DNA from: Telmatospirillum sp.
Lineage (GTDB): Bacteria > Pseudomonadota > Alphaproteobacteria > CACIAM-22H2
Direction: 5' to 3'
Length of the DNA stretch: 64,000 bases
NCBI GenBank assembly: GCA_020248985.1
Contig: JADCGL010000011.1
Location: 100,255-164,254, forward strand
Below the pieces are notes generated by a model. That model did not search any database. It saw nothing but the letters and a program-made list of their open reading frames with translations, and was not told the DNA's origin. Within the stretch, counting starts at the first letter, position 1. Each line of letters starts with the position of its first letter. Below, in pieces: positions 6,903 to 15,640 of the stretch. A program made the position numbers and the translations under genes.

Positions 6903-8107
6903 ATCGAGGCGTTGGCCTGGCTCGAGAGCGAGGCGTCCATGCGCTTCAGCATGTCTTCGATCTGCTCGAAGCGCAGGCGGTTCTGGATCGCCTCGCGCAT
7001 GAAGCGTTCGTGTATGTTGCAGGTGTGCAGCACGGCCATCGAGCAGTAGCCGAGCACCCAGTAGCGCCGGTAGACGCCCGCGAGGAAATTGCGGAAGGGT
7101 TTGGCGTCGCCGCCGTGCAGGAACTGGCCGTGGCATTCGGTGTATTCGGCGAAGATGCCGTTCACGTTCGAAATCAGATTGCGCAGCTTCTTCACGACCG
7201 ACTGGCGGAACATGTCCTGCTGGTCTTTGTAGTGCTTGAATTCGCGGATATCGAGCGGCGTGGCGTCGTTCGAGGTAAGCCAGCGCAGCACGCCCGCAAC
7301 CTGGTGCAGGTTGCGCGTGAAGGTGTGTTCGTAGAACGTGACGCCTTTCCAGCCTTCGAAGATCAGCGACGCCTGGTCGCCCGAAATGCCGAAGGCGGAC
7401 ACGAACAGCTTGGCCTCCGGCATAGACGGGTCCCACAACGCCTGCAAAAAGCGCTGCGAGCGCTCGTTGACGTCGGCGACGTCCTTGAGGCCGAGGGCGC
7501 GCGCCACGATCGGATTGACTTTGCTCGCGATGAGTCCCTTGATGCTCTCTTCCTCCGCCTCCGAGATCGCGAAATAGGCGGGATGGATGTCCGCGCTGTA
7601 TTTGAGCAAAGCGCTTTTGAGCAGGAACGGATCGAGGGAAGGGACGGAGTCGATCAGGCGCAGAATCGCGACGTCGCGCTCGAAGGCTTCGCTTTTCGCT
7701 TCGAAATCGATGCCGACATGGTCTTTGAGCAGCCGCTCGAACTCGCGCTGGCGCAGATAGATGCCGTAGCCGCCGGCGCCGATCTGCTCGGAATCGTAGG
7801 GCACGTAGATCGCGGTTTCGATGGGCCGTTCGGGCACCGGCGACGGAGGCGGCTCGGCGGCTTTCGGCGGCGGCGCTTTGGCCGCACCGGGCTTGGGCGG
7901 CGGGGCCGGCGACGGCTGGTCGGCGATCTGCTGTTCGAAATTCGGGTATTTGAAGATGACGGTGCGGTTGAGGCTCTCCTGGCGGAACATGTGCCGGTCG
8001 CGCGCCAAAGCCGTCAGCCGAATGAGATTGAGTGCCACCGACGACCCGCCATAGGCGATCTGGTCGAGAATCGGCGATAGAGATTTTTTCTTGCGCGGCT
8101 CGTTCAC
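6899..8107 (-). CDS. Unrecognised 402-residue protein with proline/alanine-rich linker
   Basis: I do not recognise this family. Assuming a GTG start at 8107 (ORF upstream looks non-coding; the ribosome site is weak, AAGG about 12 bases away), the product has a basic N-terminus (EPRKKKS) and a helical segment ending near residue 65. A low-complexity linker rich in P, A and K follows (about residues 70-105). A roughly 290-residue mostly helical domain comes next, with aromatic-rich stretches such as YDSEQIGAGGYGIYLRQREFE and FRNFLAGVYRRYWVLGYCSM. No signal peptide, membrane segment or catalytic motif is evident. It may be a cytoplasmic regulatory or scaffold protein. It could be co-transcribed with the SDR gene 79 bases upstream. 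Confidence 0.75.
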   Translation of the reverse strand: MNEPRKKKSLSPILDQIAYGGSSVALNLIRLTALARDRHMFRQESLNRTVIFKYPNFEQQIADQPSPAPPPKPGAAKAPPPKAAEPPPSPVPERPIETAIYVPYDSEQIGAGGYGIYLRQREFERLLKDHVGIDFEAKSEAFERDVAILRLIDSVPSLDPFLLKSALLKYSADIHPAYFAISEAEEESIKGLIASKVNPIVARALGLKDVADVNERSQRFLQALWDPSMPEAKLFVSAFGISGDQASLIFEGWKGVTFYEHTFTRNLHQVAGVLRWLTSNDATPLDIREFKHYKDQQDMFRQSVVKKLRNLISNVNGIFAEYTECHGQFLHGGDAKPFRNFLAGVYRRYWVLGYCSMAVLHTCNIHERFMREAIQNRLRFEQIEDMLKRMDASLSSQANASI

Positions 8108-8186
8108 GTGACAGGCGGCCTTGTGGCGAGGATCAAGAATCGACCCTATTGGACTCGCCGGATTCGCGCAACCGCACGCGCAGCGC

Positions 8187-8954
8187 TCACACGAGCCCGC
8201 CATCGACGATGAAGTTCTGGCCCGTGCAGCCGTCGGAATCGTCGGCGGCCAGCCACAAGGCCAGGCGCGCGCAATGCTGCGGACCGAGGCGGAATTTGAG
8301 CGACTGCAGTTCGAGAAACCGCGCATCTTCCTCGGGATTGCGCCACAAGGTCGTTTGGCGTTCGGTTACGATGGCGCCGGGCACGAGGCAATTGACGCGG
8401 ATACTGCCCGGTCCCAATTCGCGCGCGAGGCTGCGCGTCATGCCGTTGATCGCCGATTTGGACGTGGCGTAGCCGATGAAGATGTCGCGCGAGCGCATCC
8501 ACGACACCGATCCCATATTCACGATCGAGCCGCCGCCGGCTTCGCGCATCGCCGGGGCTGCCGCCTGGATCGCGAAAAACTGGTGCTTCAGATTGACCGC
8601 GAGGCACTTTTCCCAGTAGTCCGGCGTCACGTCGTCGATCTTGTGGCGGTCGTCGCGCGCGGCGTTGTTGATCAGCACGCGCAGCGGCCCAACCGCTTTG
8701 CCGGCCGCCGCGATGGCGCCTTGGTAGGCTTGCGTATCGGTTACGTCGCAGCGCTGGAAAAAGGGTTTGGGATGGCCCGCGGCCGCGACTTTCTCGACGA
8801 GGGCCGCCGAGGCTTCTTCTGCCAAATCGACGAACGCGACATGGGCCCCCTGGGCGGCGAAATGCTCGACGAAACTTGCCCCGATGCCCGAGCCGCCGCC
8901 CGACACGAAAACACCGCGGCCTTTGAGGCTAGGATAGATCGCGTATCCGGACAT
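8187..8954 (-). CDS. SDR-family sugar dehydrogenase candidate
   Basis: This 255-residue classical short-chain dehydrogenase has the nucleotide motif SGGGSGIG at residues 18-25, an acidic FVDLAEE after beta-2, NNAA near residue 92, the catalytic Ser in MGSVSW and the YATSK motif near residue 164, and ends in DGGLV. The acidic residue after beta-2 favours NAD. It diverges from an aldose 1-epimerase gene and sits in a cluster with a lactonase candidate, a sugar-acid dehydratase and an HpcH aldolase. I therefore infer oxidation of a free aldose to its lactone. The sugar is not determined; a pentose is suggested by the YicI-like glycosidase. Start 8954 follows a GGGGGAA site. Confidence 0.85.
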   Translation of the reverse strand: MSGYAIYPSLKGRGVFVSGGGSGIGASFVEHFAAQGAHVAFVDLAEEASAALVEKVAAAGHPKPFFQRCDVTDTQAYQGAIAAAGKAVGPLRVLINNAARDDRHKIDDVTPDYWEKCLAVNLKHQFFAIQAAAPAMREAGGGSIVNMGSVSWMRSRDIFIGYATSKSAINGMTRSLARELGPGSIRVNCLVPGAIVTERQTTLWRNPEEDARFLELQSLKFRLGPQHCARLALWLAADDSDGCTGQNFIVDGGLV

Positions 8955-9031
8955 GCCGTTCCCCCCGTTTTTGCGCTAGACTTGCGCGTCGCTTCAATCG
9001 ACTTTGGACAAATCTTCTCTGGAATCGGATC

Positions 9032-9985
9032 GTGCCGCAAACTTCGTCCGCCGTCACCTCGGGCCTGCTGACCTTGCGCGCCGGCGCCACCTCTCTCGAT
9101 ATCGTTCCCGAAATCGGTGGCGCCCTTGCGGGCGTCCATCTCGACTGGCCAAGCCCGTCCTTGCCCGGCGGGATCGAGCCGTTGCGCCGCATGCCGGACT
9201 CAGCCCTGGCCGCGCGCGACGTTCGCCAGGCAGGTTCGTTTGCGCTGCTGCCGTATTCCAACCGCATGCGCGAGTGCACGCTGCATTTTGCCGGCAAGCG
9301 CTATCGCCTTGCGCCCAATTTCGGCAGCCACCCGCATTCGATCCACGGCATCGGCTGGCAGCACGCATGGGACGTCGAATCGTCCGACGGCGCGAACGCC
9401 ACATTGCGGCTCGTGCACGCGGCGACCGGCAACCAGACCGTCGAATGGCCCTTCGCGTTCGAGGCGCGCCAGATCTTCGCGGCGTTCGACGGCGGCTTTT
9501 CCCAAACGCTCGAGATCGCCAATACAGGGACCGGCCCGATGCCGGCGGGGATCGGCTTGCATCCATATTTCCCGCGCGCAGCCGGCACACGCGTGGTGGC
9601 CGCAACCACGGGCGTGTGGCGCAACGACGATGCCATGATGCCGATCTCGCTCGACCCCGTGCCCCCTGCCTGGAACATGGCTGAGGGCAAGCTCGTTGCG
9701 GCACTGTCGCTCGACAATTGTTTCGCCGGCTGGACAGGCCAGGCGCGCATCGAATGGCCCGAATGGGATTTGGCGCTCGACATCGCGGCCGATCCGGTTT
9801 TCGGCCATCTCGTGGTCTATGTGCCGCCGGGCAAACCGTTTTTCTGCATCGAGCCCGTTTCCAACCGCAACGATGGGTTCAACATGCTGGCCAAGGGCCA
9901 TGCCGATACGGGCACCGTCGTGCTCGCCCCCGGCGAGACGCTGACGGGCACCGTGCTGTTTTCCTTTTCGAGGCTATCGACGTGA
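9032..9985 (+). CDS. Aldose 1-epimerase (mutarotase) family protein
   Basis: This 317-residue protein has the galactose-mutarotase pattern: LLPYSNRM (substrate Arg), HGIGW (catalytic His region) near residue 110, IGLHPYFPR (second His) near residue 175, and the base glutamate in FCIEPVSN near residue 280. It interconverts alpha and beta anomers of a free sugar. That is useful before an anomer-specific dehydrogenase such as the divergent SDR. The start is GTG at 9032 with only a weak upstream GGAA, so a slightly different start is possible. Its stop overlaps the GTG of the next gene (GTGA), indicating coupling. Confidence 0.9.
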   Translation: MPQTSSAVTSGLLTLRAGATSLDIVPEIGGALAGVHLDWPSPSLPGGIEPLRRMPDSALAARDVRQAGSFALLPYSNRMRECTLHFAGKRYRLAPNFGSHPHSIHGIGWQHAWDVESSDGANATLRLVHAATGNQTVEWPFAFEARQIFAAFDGGFSQTLEIANTGTGPMPAGIGLHPYFPRAAGTRVVAATTGVWRNDDAMMPISLDPVPPAWNMAEGKLVAALSLDNCFAGWTGQARIEWPEWDLALDIAADPVFGHLVVYVPPGKPFFCIEPVSNRNDGFNMLAKGHADTGTVVLAPGETLTGTVLFSFSRLST

Positions 9986-10782
9986 CGCTTGCGTTCGGTC
10001 CCGTGTTCGACGCGCATCTGCACATCGTCGATCCGCATTTTCCGCTCGTCGCCAACGACGGCTATCTGCCGCCCGCTTTCGGGGCGGCCGAATACTGCGC
10101 GGCCGCGGCCCCGCTCGGCATCGTGGGCGGGGCGATCGTGTCGGGCTCGTTCCAGGCGTTCGACCAGGATTATCTGGTCGCGGCCTTGGGCAAGCTCGGG
10201 CCGTCGTTCGTGGGCGTCACACAGCTGCCGGCCTCGACGCTGGACCACGAGATCCTCGCCCTCGACCAGGCGGGCGTGCGTGCCGTTCGCTTCAACCAGC
10301 ATCGCGGCGGCTCGGAGAGTTTTGCGGCGATCTCCGCATTTGCGCACCGCGTGCATAAACTGTGCGGCTGGCATGTCGAGCTCTACGCCGATCTTGCGGC
10401 TCTGCGCCCCGCCGAAATCGACGCGCTCGGCGCGCTGCCGCAGCTCGTGATCGACCATCTGGGCTTGAGCGAGGGCGGGTTGGCGCGCCTCGTGGCCCTC
10501 GCCAAGGGCGGGGCCAAGGTCAAGGCGACCGGCTTCGGACGCGTGTTCGTCGATCCCGAAATCGCGATGGAAAAAGTCGCCGCTGCAAATCCGGACGCGC
10601 TGATGTTCGGCACCGACATGCCGTCTACGCGCGCGCGCCGTCCGTTCGAGCCGGCCGACATGGCGCTGGTCGCGGGCGTGCTGGGGCCGGACCTCGCGCG
10701 CAAAGCCTTCTACGAAAATGCGGTCGCGCTCTATCGGCCGAAGGCGATCGCGGCCGATTCGCGTGTGGCCGTGCAGTCGTAG
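9982..10782 (+). CDS. Amidohydrolase-family (COG3618-type) sugar lactonase candidate
   Basis: This 266-residue TIM-barrel hydrolase carries DAHLHIVDP at residues 9-17, an AVRFNQHRGG segment, IDHLG near residue 155 and a closing GTDMPSTR motif. These match the COG3618 branch, which includes L-fuconolactonase and related lactonases. In this cluster it would hydrolyse the aldonolactone made by the SDR dehydrogenase. That role is inferred from context. The GTG start at 9982 overlaps the preceding stop by four bases. Its last 52 bases overlap the convergent GH31 gene, an unusually long tail-to-tail overlap. Confidence 0.85.
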   Translation: MTLAFGPVFDAHLHIVDPHFPLVANDGYLPPAFGAAEYCAAAAPLGIVGGAIVSGSFQAFDQDYLVAALGKLGPSFVGVTQLPASTLDHEILALDQAGVRAVRFNQHRGGSESFAAISAFAHRVHKLCGWHVELYADLAALRPAEIDALGALPQLVIDHLGLSEGGLARLVALAKGGAKVKATGFGRVFVDPEIAMEKVAAANPDALMFGTDMPSTRARRPFEPADMALVAGVLGPDLARKAFYENAVALYRPKAIAADSRVAVQS

Positions 10783-12968
10783 ACGCGCAAGCTGGCGTCG
10801 CCTGCGCCCGAAAGATAGATGCGCGTTCCCTCGAAGCGCAGCGACAGCACGCCGTCGCCGGCGACCGGCTCGTTCGCGGGCATGCCGTAGACGCGCACCT
10901 CGTCGATCGGGCTTTTGCGGTCGATTTGGCCCGTATGCGACACCGCGCGCGCCAAGGCGACGACGTGCCCCTCGCGCACAAAGACGGGCAGCCGGTCGAG
11001 CGGCACGTTTTGGGCGCGCAACATCCGTCCGCCTTCCACGCGCTGGCCGGTCCAGAAATCGTACCAGCCGCCTTCCGGCAGCCAGAGTTCGACCGCGTTG
11101 CCGGGCTTCAGGATCGGCGCCACGAGCAGCGAGGGGCCGAACATGAACTGCTCTTCGAAGGCGCGTGCCGCCCGGTCGCGCGGGAAGGCGAGCGCCATCG
11201 CACGCATGACCGGCAGGCCCGTGCGCGTCGCAATCTCGACGCAGCCCCACAGATAGGGCAGCAGCCGGTAGCGCAGATCGAGCCATGCGCGCGCATGGCG
11301 CGCGACTTCGTCGCCGAGGCTCCACGGCTCGCGGATGCCGATGCCGTGGAAGCGGAAATGCGAGCAGAACACGGCAGCGGCGATCCAGCGCAGATAGAGT
11401 TCGGGTTCGGGCTGTTTGGAGCCGTAGAAGCCGCCGACGTCGCTCGAATAATAGGGCACGCCCGAGAGGCCGTAGGACAGGCCGCCGCGGATGGACGCGG
11501 CCATGCCTTCCCAATCGGTCTGCGGGTCCCCGCCCCATTGCACGGGGAAACGCTGCGCGCCGATCCAGCCGTCGCGGCCCCACACGCAGGCATTCTCGCG
11601 GCCCTTGGCTTTGGCGGTCGCTTCGAAGACGGCTTGGTTGTAGAGGCGCGGATAGACATTGTGCAGGCGCCGCCCGCTGTCGCCGTTGTGCGCGACCACG
11701 CGGTCCACGACCTGTTCGCCGAAATCGGTCTTCATCGTGTCGACGCCCAAGGCCCAGAGCCGGTCGTGCCGCGCCTTCCACCATGCGACGGCTTCAGGAT
11801 TGGTGAAATCGAGTATGCCCGAGGGCGGCAGCGGGGTGAGCACCGCGCCGAACGGCGAGGTGCCGGGCTTCACGTCCCAATCGTAGACATGCGGGCTGCC
11901 GTCGGCTTCGCGCAGGAACAGCCCGCGTTTTTCGAGATCGGCATATTCGGCATTGTGGATCGAGACGAGCGGATACTCCCAGCAGCAGACCTTGAAATCC
12001 TGCGCTTTGAGTTTGTCGATCGTCTTTTTGGGATCGGGATAGCGCGCCGTGTCGAAATCGAGCGTGGCGCGCGTTTCGACGACCATCCAGGCGCGGCCGT
12101 CGAAGGTGATGACGTCGGCAGGAAAGCCGGCAGCGCGGCATTCGTCGGCGGCGGCGAGGATTTCGGCTTCCGTCCGGTAATAAGCGCGCGAGAGCCACAC
12201 GCCGAGCGACCAGAAAGGCGGCAATGCCGGTTTGCCGGTCAACTCGGCGCAGCGCCCCAGCACGTGCGCAGGGTCCGGTCCGCACAGCAAAAACAGATCG
12301 AGCTGCGCGTCTTCGCACAGGACCGCATAGCTGCGGTGCGACCATTGCGGATAGCCGACCGCATGGTGCACATGGGCGGGCGTGTTCACGAGCGCGCCCC
12401 AGCAGCCGCCCGTTGCCTTGAGGCCCCACAGAAACGGAATAGATTTGTAGGAGAGCTCGGTATTGACGCCGAGCGCGTCCTCGATGCGGTTGGTCACGAA
12501 CTGGCCGCGCCGATTGAGCGGCCCGAATTTTTCGCCAAGACCGTAGACCGGTTCGCCGCTGTCGAGCGCAAACGCCGCAAGCCAGCCTTCGGGCCCGCGC
12601 GCGAAGGCGGGCAGGCGCGTCCAGCCGCGGAAATGCTCGTCGGTCAGCGACGTCAGCGGATCGTCGAGCCAGCCCTTGCGGCCGACGCGTACGCGCACCG
12701 GGGCACTGTCGAGTTCCAGCCACTCGCAGTCGTCGCCGAGTCGGTAGCGCCCCGGGGCGGTCTCGACGCAAGCGGGACGCACAAACGCCGCTGCATCGAC
12801 GAGCGCATAGTCGGGCAGGGCCGATGTGCCGAAGGTCAAGCGCCAGTCGCCGCCATGTTTGGCGATCGCAAGCGGCCCGATCTCTGTCTCGAAGACGATG
12901 GCCGCAGGCGCATCGGCGGCACGGGTCAAGGTTTCGGCGCGGGTGTATTGCGTGAAATCGATTTGCAC
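10731..12968 (-). CDS. GH31 glycoside hydrolase, YicI-like alpha-xylosidase/alpha-glucosidase
   Basis: This 745-residue enzyme has the GH31 order: an N-terminal beta domain with YGLGEKFGPLNRRGQ, SIPFLWGLKATGGCWGAL, then the barrel with SLGVWLSRAYYR and VITFDGRAWM. The nucleophile is the Asp of KTDFGEQ and the acid/base is the Asp within WGGDPQTDWEG. PFTNPEAVAWW-like and GGLSYGLSGVPYYSSDVGGF segments resemble E. coli YicI closely. There is no signal peptide, so it probably acts on imported oligosaccharides such as isoprimeverose-like units. Whether it releases xylose or glucose cannot be settled by eye. The start is GTG at 12968. It diverges from the dehydratase gene across about 150 bases. 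Confidence 0.9.
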   Translation of the reverse strand: MQIDFTQYTRAETLTRAADAPAAIVFETEIGPLAIAKHGGDWRLTFGTSALPDYALVDAAAFVRPACVETAPGRYRLGDDCEWLELDSAPVRVRVGRKGWLDDPLTSLTDEHFRGWTRLPAFARGPEGWLAAFALDSGEPVYGLGEKFGPLNRRGQFVTNRIEDALGVNTELSYKSIPFLWGLKATGGCWGALVNTPAHVHHAVGYPQWSHRSYAVLCEDAQLDLFLLCGPDPAHVLGRCAELTGKPALPPFWSLGVWLSRAYYRTEAEILAAADECRAAGFPADVITFDGRAWMVVETRATLDFDTARYPDPKKTIDKLKAQDFKVCCWEYPLVSIHNAEYADLEKRGLFLREADGSPHVYDWDVKPGTSPFGAVLTPLPPSGILDFTNPEAVAWWKARHDRLWALGVDTMKTDFGEQVVDRVVAHNGDSGRRLHNVYPRLYNQAVFEATAKAKGRENACVWGRDGWIGAQRFPVQWGGDPQTDWEGMAASIRGGLSYGLSGVPYYSSDVGGFYGSKQPEPELYLRWIAAAVFCSHFRFHGIGIREPWSLGDEVARHARAWLDLRYRLLPYLWGCVEIATRTGLPVMRAMALAFPRDRAARAFEEQFMFGPSLLVAPILKPGNAVELWLPEGGWYDFWTGQRVEGGRMLRAQNVPLDRLPVFVREGHVVALARAVSHTGQIDRKSPIDEVRVYGMPANEPVAGDGVLSLRFEGTRIYLSGAGDASLRVYDCTATRESAAIAFGR

Positions 12969-13034
12969 GTTTGCTTCTCGGACGGCTCGAACGTTTTTGG
13001 GTGCAACGGCGCCACAATAGTCGGCGTGCCCGCA

Positions 13035-13053
13035 AAAATCGACCGGTCGTTTT
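13035..13053. promoter_or_regulatory. Candidate operator palindrome in divergent sugar-gene promoter
   Basis: CGACCGGTCG is a perfect 10-base palindrome at 13040-13049. It is flanked by AAAAT on the left and TTTT on the right, so symmetry extends outward with one extra base. It lies midway between the GH31 and IlvD/Edd starts. The CG-centred form recalls LacI-family operators. No regulator gene is nearby. Confidence 0.4.
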
Positions 13054-13119
13054 CCTTGGAGCCGGGCCGACACCTCGTTACGATGACGCGAACGAACGAT
13101 GCCGGGGGAGGAACGACAG

Positions 13120-14835
13120 GTGGCGGCGAAGCTTTTGCGCAGCGCGCGTTGGTACATGGCAAGCGACATGCGCGCCTTTGCCCATCGCCAGCGCACCCAG
13201 CAGATGGGTTTCCGGCGCCAGGATTTCATGGGCAAACCCGTCGTTGCGGTCGTCAATACCTGGAGCGAGATGAGCCCGTGCCACATCCATCTGCGCGAGC
13301 GCGCGCAGAAGGTCAAAGACGGCATCTGGCAGGCGGGCGGATTTCCGGTCGAACTGCCCGCTTTGTCGCTGGGCGAGGTCATCGTCAAGCCGACGACGAT
13401 GATGTACCGAAACTTGCTGGCGATGGAGGTCGAGGAGCTTTTGCGCTCGCACCCGATCGACGGGGCCGTCCTGCTCGGCGGCTGCGACAAGACCACGCCG
13501 GGCCTGCTGATGGGCGCGATCTCGATGGGCCTGCCCGCCATCTACGTGCCGGCAGGGCCGATGTCGAACGCGCGCTGGCGCGGCCAGAAGGTGGGGGCGG
13601 GGACCCACACGCGCAAATTCTGGGACGAATTGCGCGCCGGCAAAATCAGCCAAGAAGACTGGGTCGAACTCGAAAGCCGCATGACGCGCACGATCGGCAC
13701 CTGCAACACGATGGGCACCGCTTCGACGATGACGGCGATCGCCGAAGCGCTTGGCTTCACGCTGCCGGGCGCGTCGTCGATCCCGGCCTCCGATTCGGGC
13801 CATGCGCGCATGGCGCACGAAGCGGGCGAACGCATCGTCGCGATGATCGCCGAAGACCTCAAACCCGCCGATATCTTTACGCAAAACGCGTTGCGGAACG
13901 CGCTCGTCACGTTGATGGCGCTCGGCGGATCGACCAATGCCGTCGTGCATGTCGTGGCGATGGCGCGCCGTGCGGGGCTCAAACTCGAACTCGAAGCGTT
14001 CGACGCGGCGGGCCGGGCCACGCCTGTGCTCGCCAACGTGTTCCCGGCCGGCGACAATCTGATGGAAGATTTTTTCTTTGCAGGCGGTCTGCCTGCGATG
14101 CTCGTACAATTGCACGACCGGCTCGCGCTCGAATGCCGCACGGTCAACGGCAAGACGCTGGGCGAGAACATCGCCACCGCCAAAGTGTGGGACGCCGACG
14201 TGATCCGCCCGCTTGCCAATCCCGTGACCAAGGGGGCACCCATCGCGGTGCTGCGCGGCAATCTCGCCCCCGACGGGGCCGTGATCAAAGCATCCGCGGC
14301 CGACCCGAGGCTCGCAAAACATCGCGGCCGTGCGGTCGTGTTCAAGAATCACGCCGATCTGTCGGCGCGCATCGACGATCCTTCCCTGCCGGTCGACGCC
14401 GACAGCGTGCTTGTGCTGCAGAGTGCCGGCCCTAAAGGCGGGCCCGGCATGCCCGAATGGGGCGCCTTGCCGATCCCCAAAAAACTTCTGGCGCAAGGTG
14501 TGCGCGACATGGTGCGCGTGTCGGACGCGCGCATGAGCGGGACCCATTACGGCACTTGCGTGCTGCATGTGGCCCCTGAGTCGCATGTCGGCGGGCCGCT
14601 TGCGTTCGTCGAGGATGGCGACTTCATCGAACTCGACGTGGAAGCGCGCCGCCTGCATCTCGACGTATCCGAGGCCGAGCTTGCGCGCCGCAAGGCCGCG
14701 TGGATACCCCCGCCTTTGCGCTATGCGCGCAGCTACGGCGTGCTGCTCGAGCGCCATATTGGCCAGGCCAATGACGGCGCGGATTTCGATTTTCTCGAAC
14801 AGGGCGCACCTGTGCCCGAACCGGAGATTTTCTGA
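13120..14835 (+). CDS. IlvD/Edd-family sugar-acid dehydratase
   Basis: This 571-residue protein has the three iron-sulfur ligand cysteines of the sugar-acid branch of IlvD/Edd: C54 in NTWSEMSPC, C122 in GGCDKTTP and C195 in GTCNTMGTAST. C-terminal motifs LQSAGPKGGPGMPE and SDARMSGTHYGTCVLHVAPE agree. The length matches L-arabinonate/D-xylonate dehydratases better than true dihydroxy-acid dehydratase. It would convert an aldonate to a 2-keto-3-deoxy acid for the aldolase at 14835. I prefer the GTG at 13120 because GGGGGAGGA lies 7 bases upstream; an in-frame ATG at 13099 would add seven residues but has no ribosome site. The stop overlaps the aldolase start by one base. Confidence 0.92.
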   Translation: MAAKLLRSARWYMASDMRAFAHRQRTQQMGFRRQDFMGKPVVAVVNTWSEMSPCHIHLRERAQKVKDGIWQAGGFPVELPALSLGEVIVKPTTMMYRNLLAMEVEELLRSHPIDGAVLLGGCDKTTPGLLMGAISMGLPAIYVPAGPMSNARWRGQKVGAGTHTRKFWDELRAGKISQEDWVELESRMTRTIGTCNTMGTASTMTAIAEALGFTLPGASSIPASDSGHARMAHEAGERIVAMIAEDLKPADIFTQNALRNALVTLMALGGSTNAVVHVVAMARRAGLKLELEAFDAAGRATPVLANVFPAGDNLMEDFFFAGGLPAMLVQLHDRLALECRTVNGKTLGENIATAKVWDADVIRPLANPVTKGAPIAVLRGNLAPDGAVIKASAADPRLAKHRGRAVVFKNHADLSARIDDPSLPVDADSVLVLQSAGPKGGPGMPEWGALPIPKKLLAQGVRDMVRVSDARMSGTHYGTCVLHVAPESHVGGPLAFVEDGDFIELDVEARRLHLDVSEAELARRKAAWIPPPLRYARSYGVLLERHIGQANDGADFDFLEQGAPVPEPEIF

Positions 14836-15635
14836 TGGATATGCCCAAGAACCTCTTCAAACAGAATCTATTGCGCGTGCCGCCGATGGTCGGCACGTGG
14901 ATCATGTCGGGCGGGACGACCACGGCCGAGGCTTTGGGCTGCGTGGGCTTCGATTTTCTCGTGATCGACATGGAGCATGTGCCGCTCGATTGGGAGCGCA
15001 CTTACGCCTCGCTGCAGGCCGTGGCAGGCACGGGGGCTTCGGCCGTCACGCGTATCCCTTGGAACGATACGGTCGCGGTCAAGCGCGCCCTCGATATTGG
15101 CGCGCAGACACTGATGTTCCCGATGATCCAGAACGCCGACGAAGCGAGGCGCGCCGTCGCCGCCACGCGCTATCCGCCCGACGGTATTCGCGGCATCGCC
15201 GCCGTACATCGCGGTTCGCGCTACGGCACAGTACCCGGCTATCTCAAGAATGCTTCGGCGGAAATCTGCGTGATTTGCCAGATCGAAACGCCGGCGGCCG
15301 CCGCGCGCATCGAGGAGATCGCTGCAGTGCCGGGTGTAGATGCGCTGTTCGTCGGCCCCGGCGATCTTTCGGGGGCGATGGGGCATCTGGGCGACATCGC
15401 GCACCCGAACGTGCAGGCCGCTTTGGCCGAGTGTGCCGCCAAGGCCAAGAAATTGGGAAAAGCCTGCGGCATCGTCGGCCCCAATCCCGACATGGTCGGC
15501 AAGTTCATCGCGATGGGCTACAGCTACGTCGCGGTCGCGTCGGACATGGGCATGATGGTGAGCCGTGCGACCGAGTTCCTTGGCGCCTTGCGCGGGCAAA
15601 ACGCCGCCCCCGCGAAACCGACGGGCCCGTATTGA
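14835..15635 (+). CDS. HpcH/HpaI-family 2-keto-3-deoxy sugar-acid aldolase
   Basis: This 266-residue class II aldolase has the HpcH/HpaI motifs: GTWIMSGG near the N-terminus, VIDMEHVPLDW (catalytic His after Glu) near residue 46, RIPWND, QTLMFPMIQNADEA, CQIETPAA (metal-binding Glu) near residue 155 and VGPGDLSGAMG near residue 180. Members such as RhmA, GarL and HpcH split 2-keto-3-deoxy acids to pyruvate and an aldehyde. Translational coupling with the dehydratase makes this the terminal step of the cluster. A pentose-derived substrate would give glycolaldehyde, a hexose-derived one glyceraldehyde or lactaldehyde. Confidence 0.92.
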   Translation: MDMPKNLFKQNLLRVPPMVGTWIMSGGTTTAEALGCVGFDFLVIDMEHVPLDWERTYASLQAVAGTGASAVTRIPWNDTVAVKRALDIGAQTLMFPMIQNADEARRAVAATRYPPDGIRGIAAVHRGSRYGTVPGYLKNASAEICVICQIETPAAAARIEEIAAVPGVDALFVGPGDLSGAMGHLGDIAHPNVQAALAECAAKAKKLGKACGIVGPNPDMVGKFIAMGYSYVAVASDMGMMVSRATEFLGALRGQNAAPAKPTGPY

Positions 15636-15640
15636 CGCGC

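Noticed and set aside
9718..9981. Upstream extension of the lactonase frame
   Set aside because: The extra codons lie inside the mutarotase gene and lack conserved sequence; the GTG at 9982 with GTGA overlap gives the normal family length.
10362..14435. A 1357-codon open frame on the plus strand spanning several genes
   Set aside because: It overlaps well-supported lactonase, GH31 and dehydratase genes in other frames and has an arginine/alanine-rich, domain-free translation typical of high-GC shadow frames.
8187..15635. Sulfoquinovose (sulfo-Entner-Doudoroff) cluster
   Set aside because: The enzyme classes are the same set, but the GH31 segments around the nucleophile and acid/base look like YicI alpha-xylosidase, and no sulfolactaldehyde dehydrogenase or sulfonate exporter is adjacent. 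Not fully excluded; substrate assays would decide.
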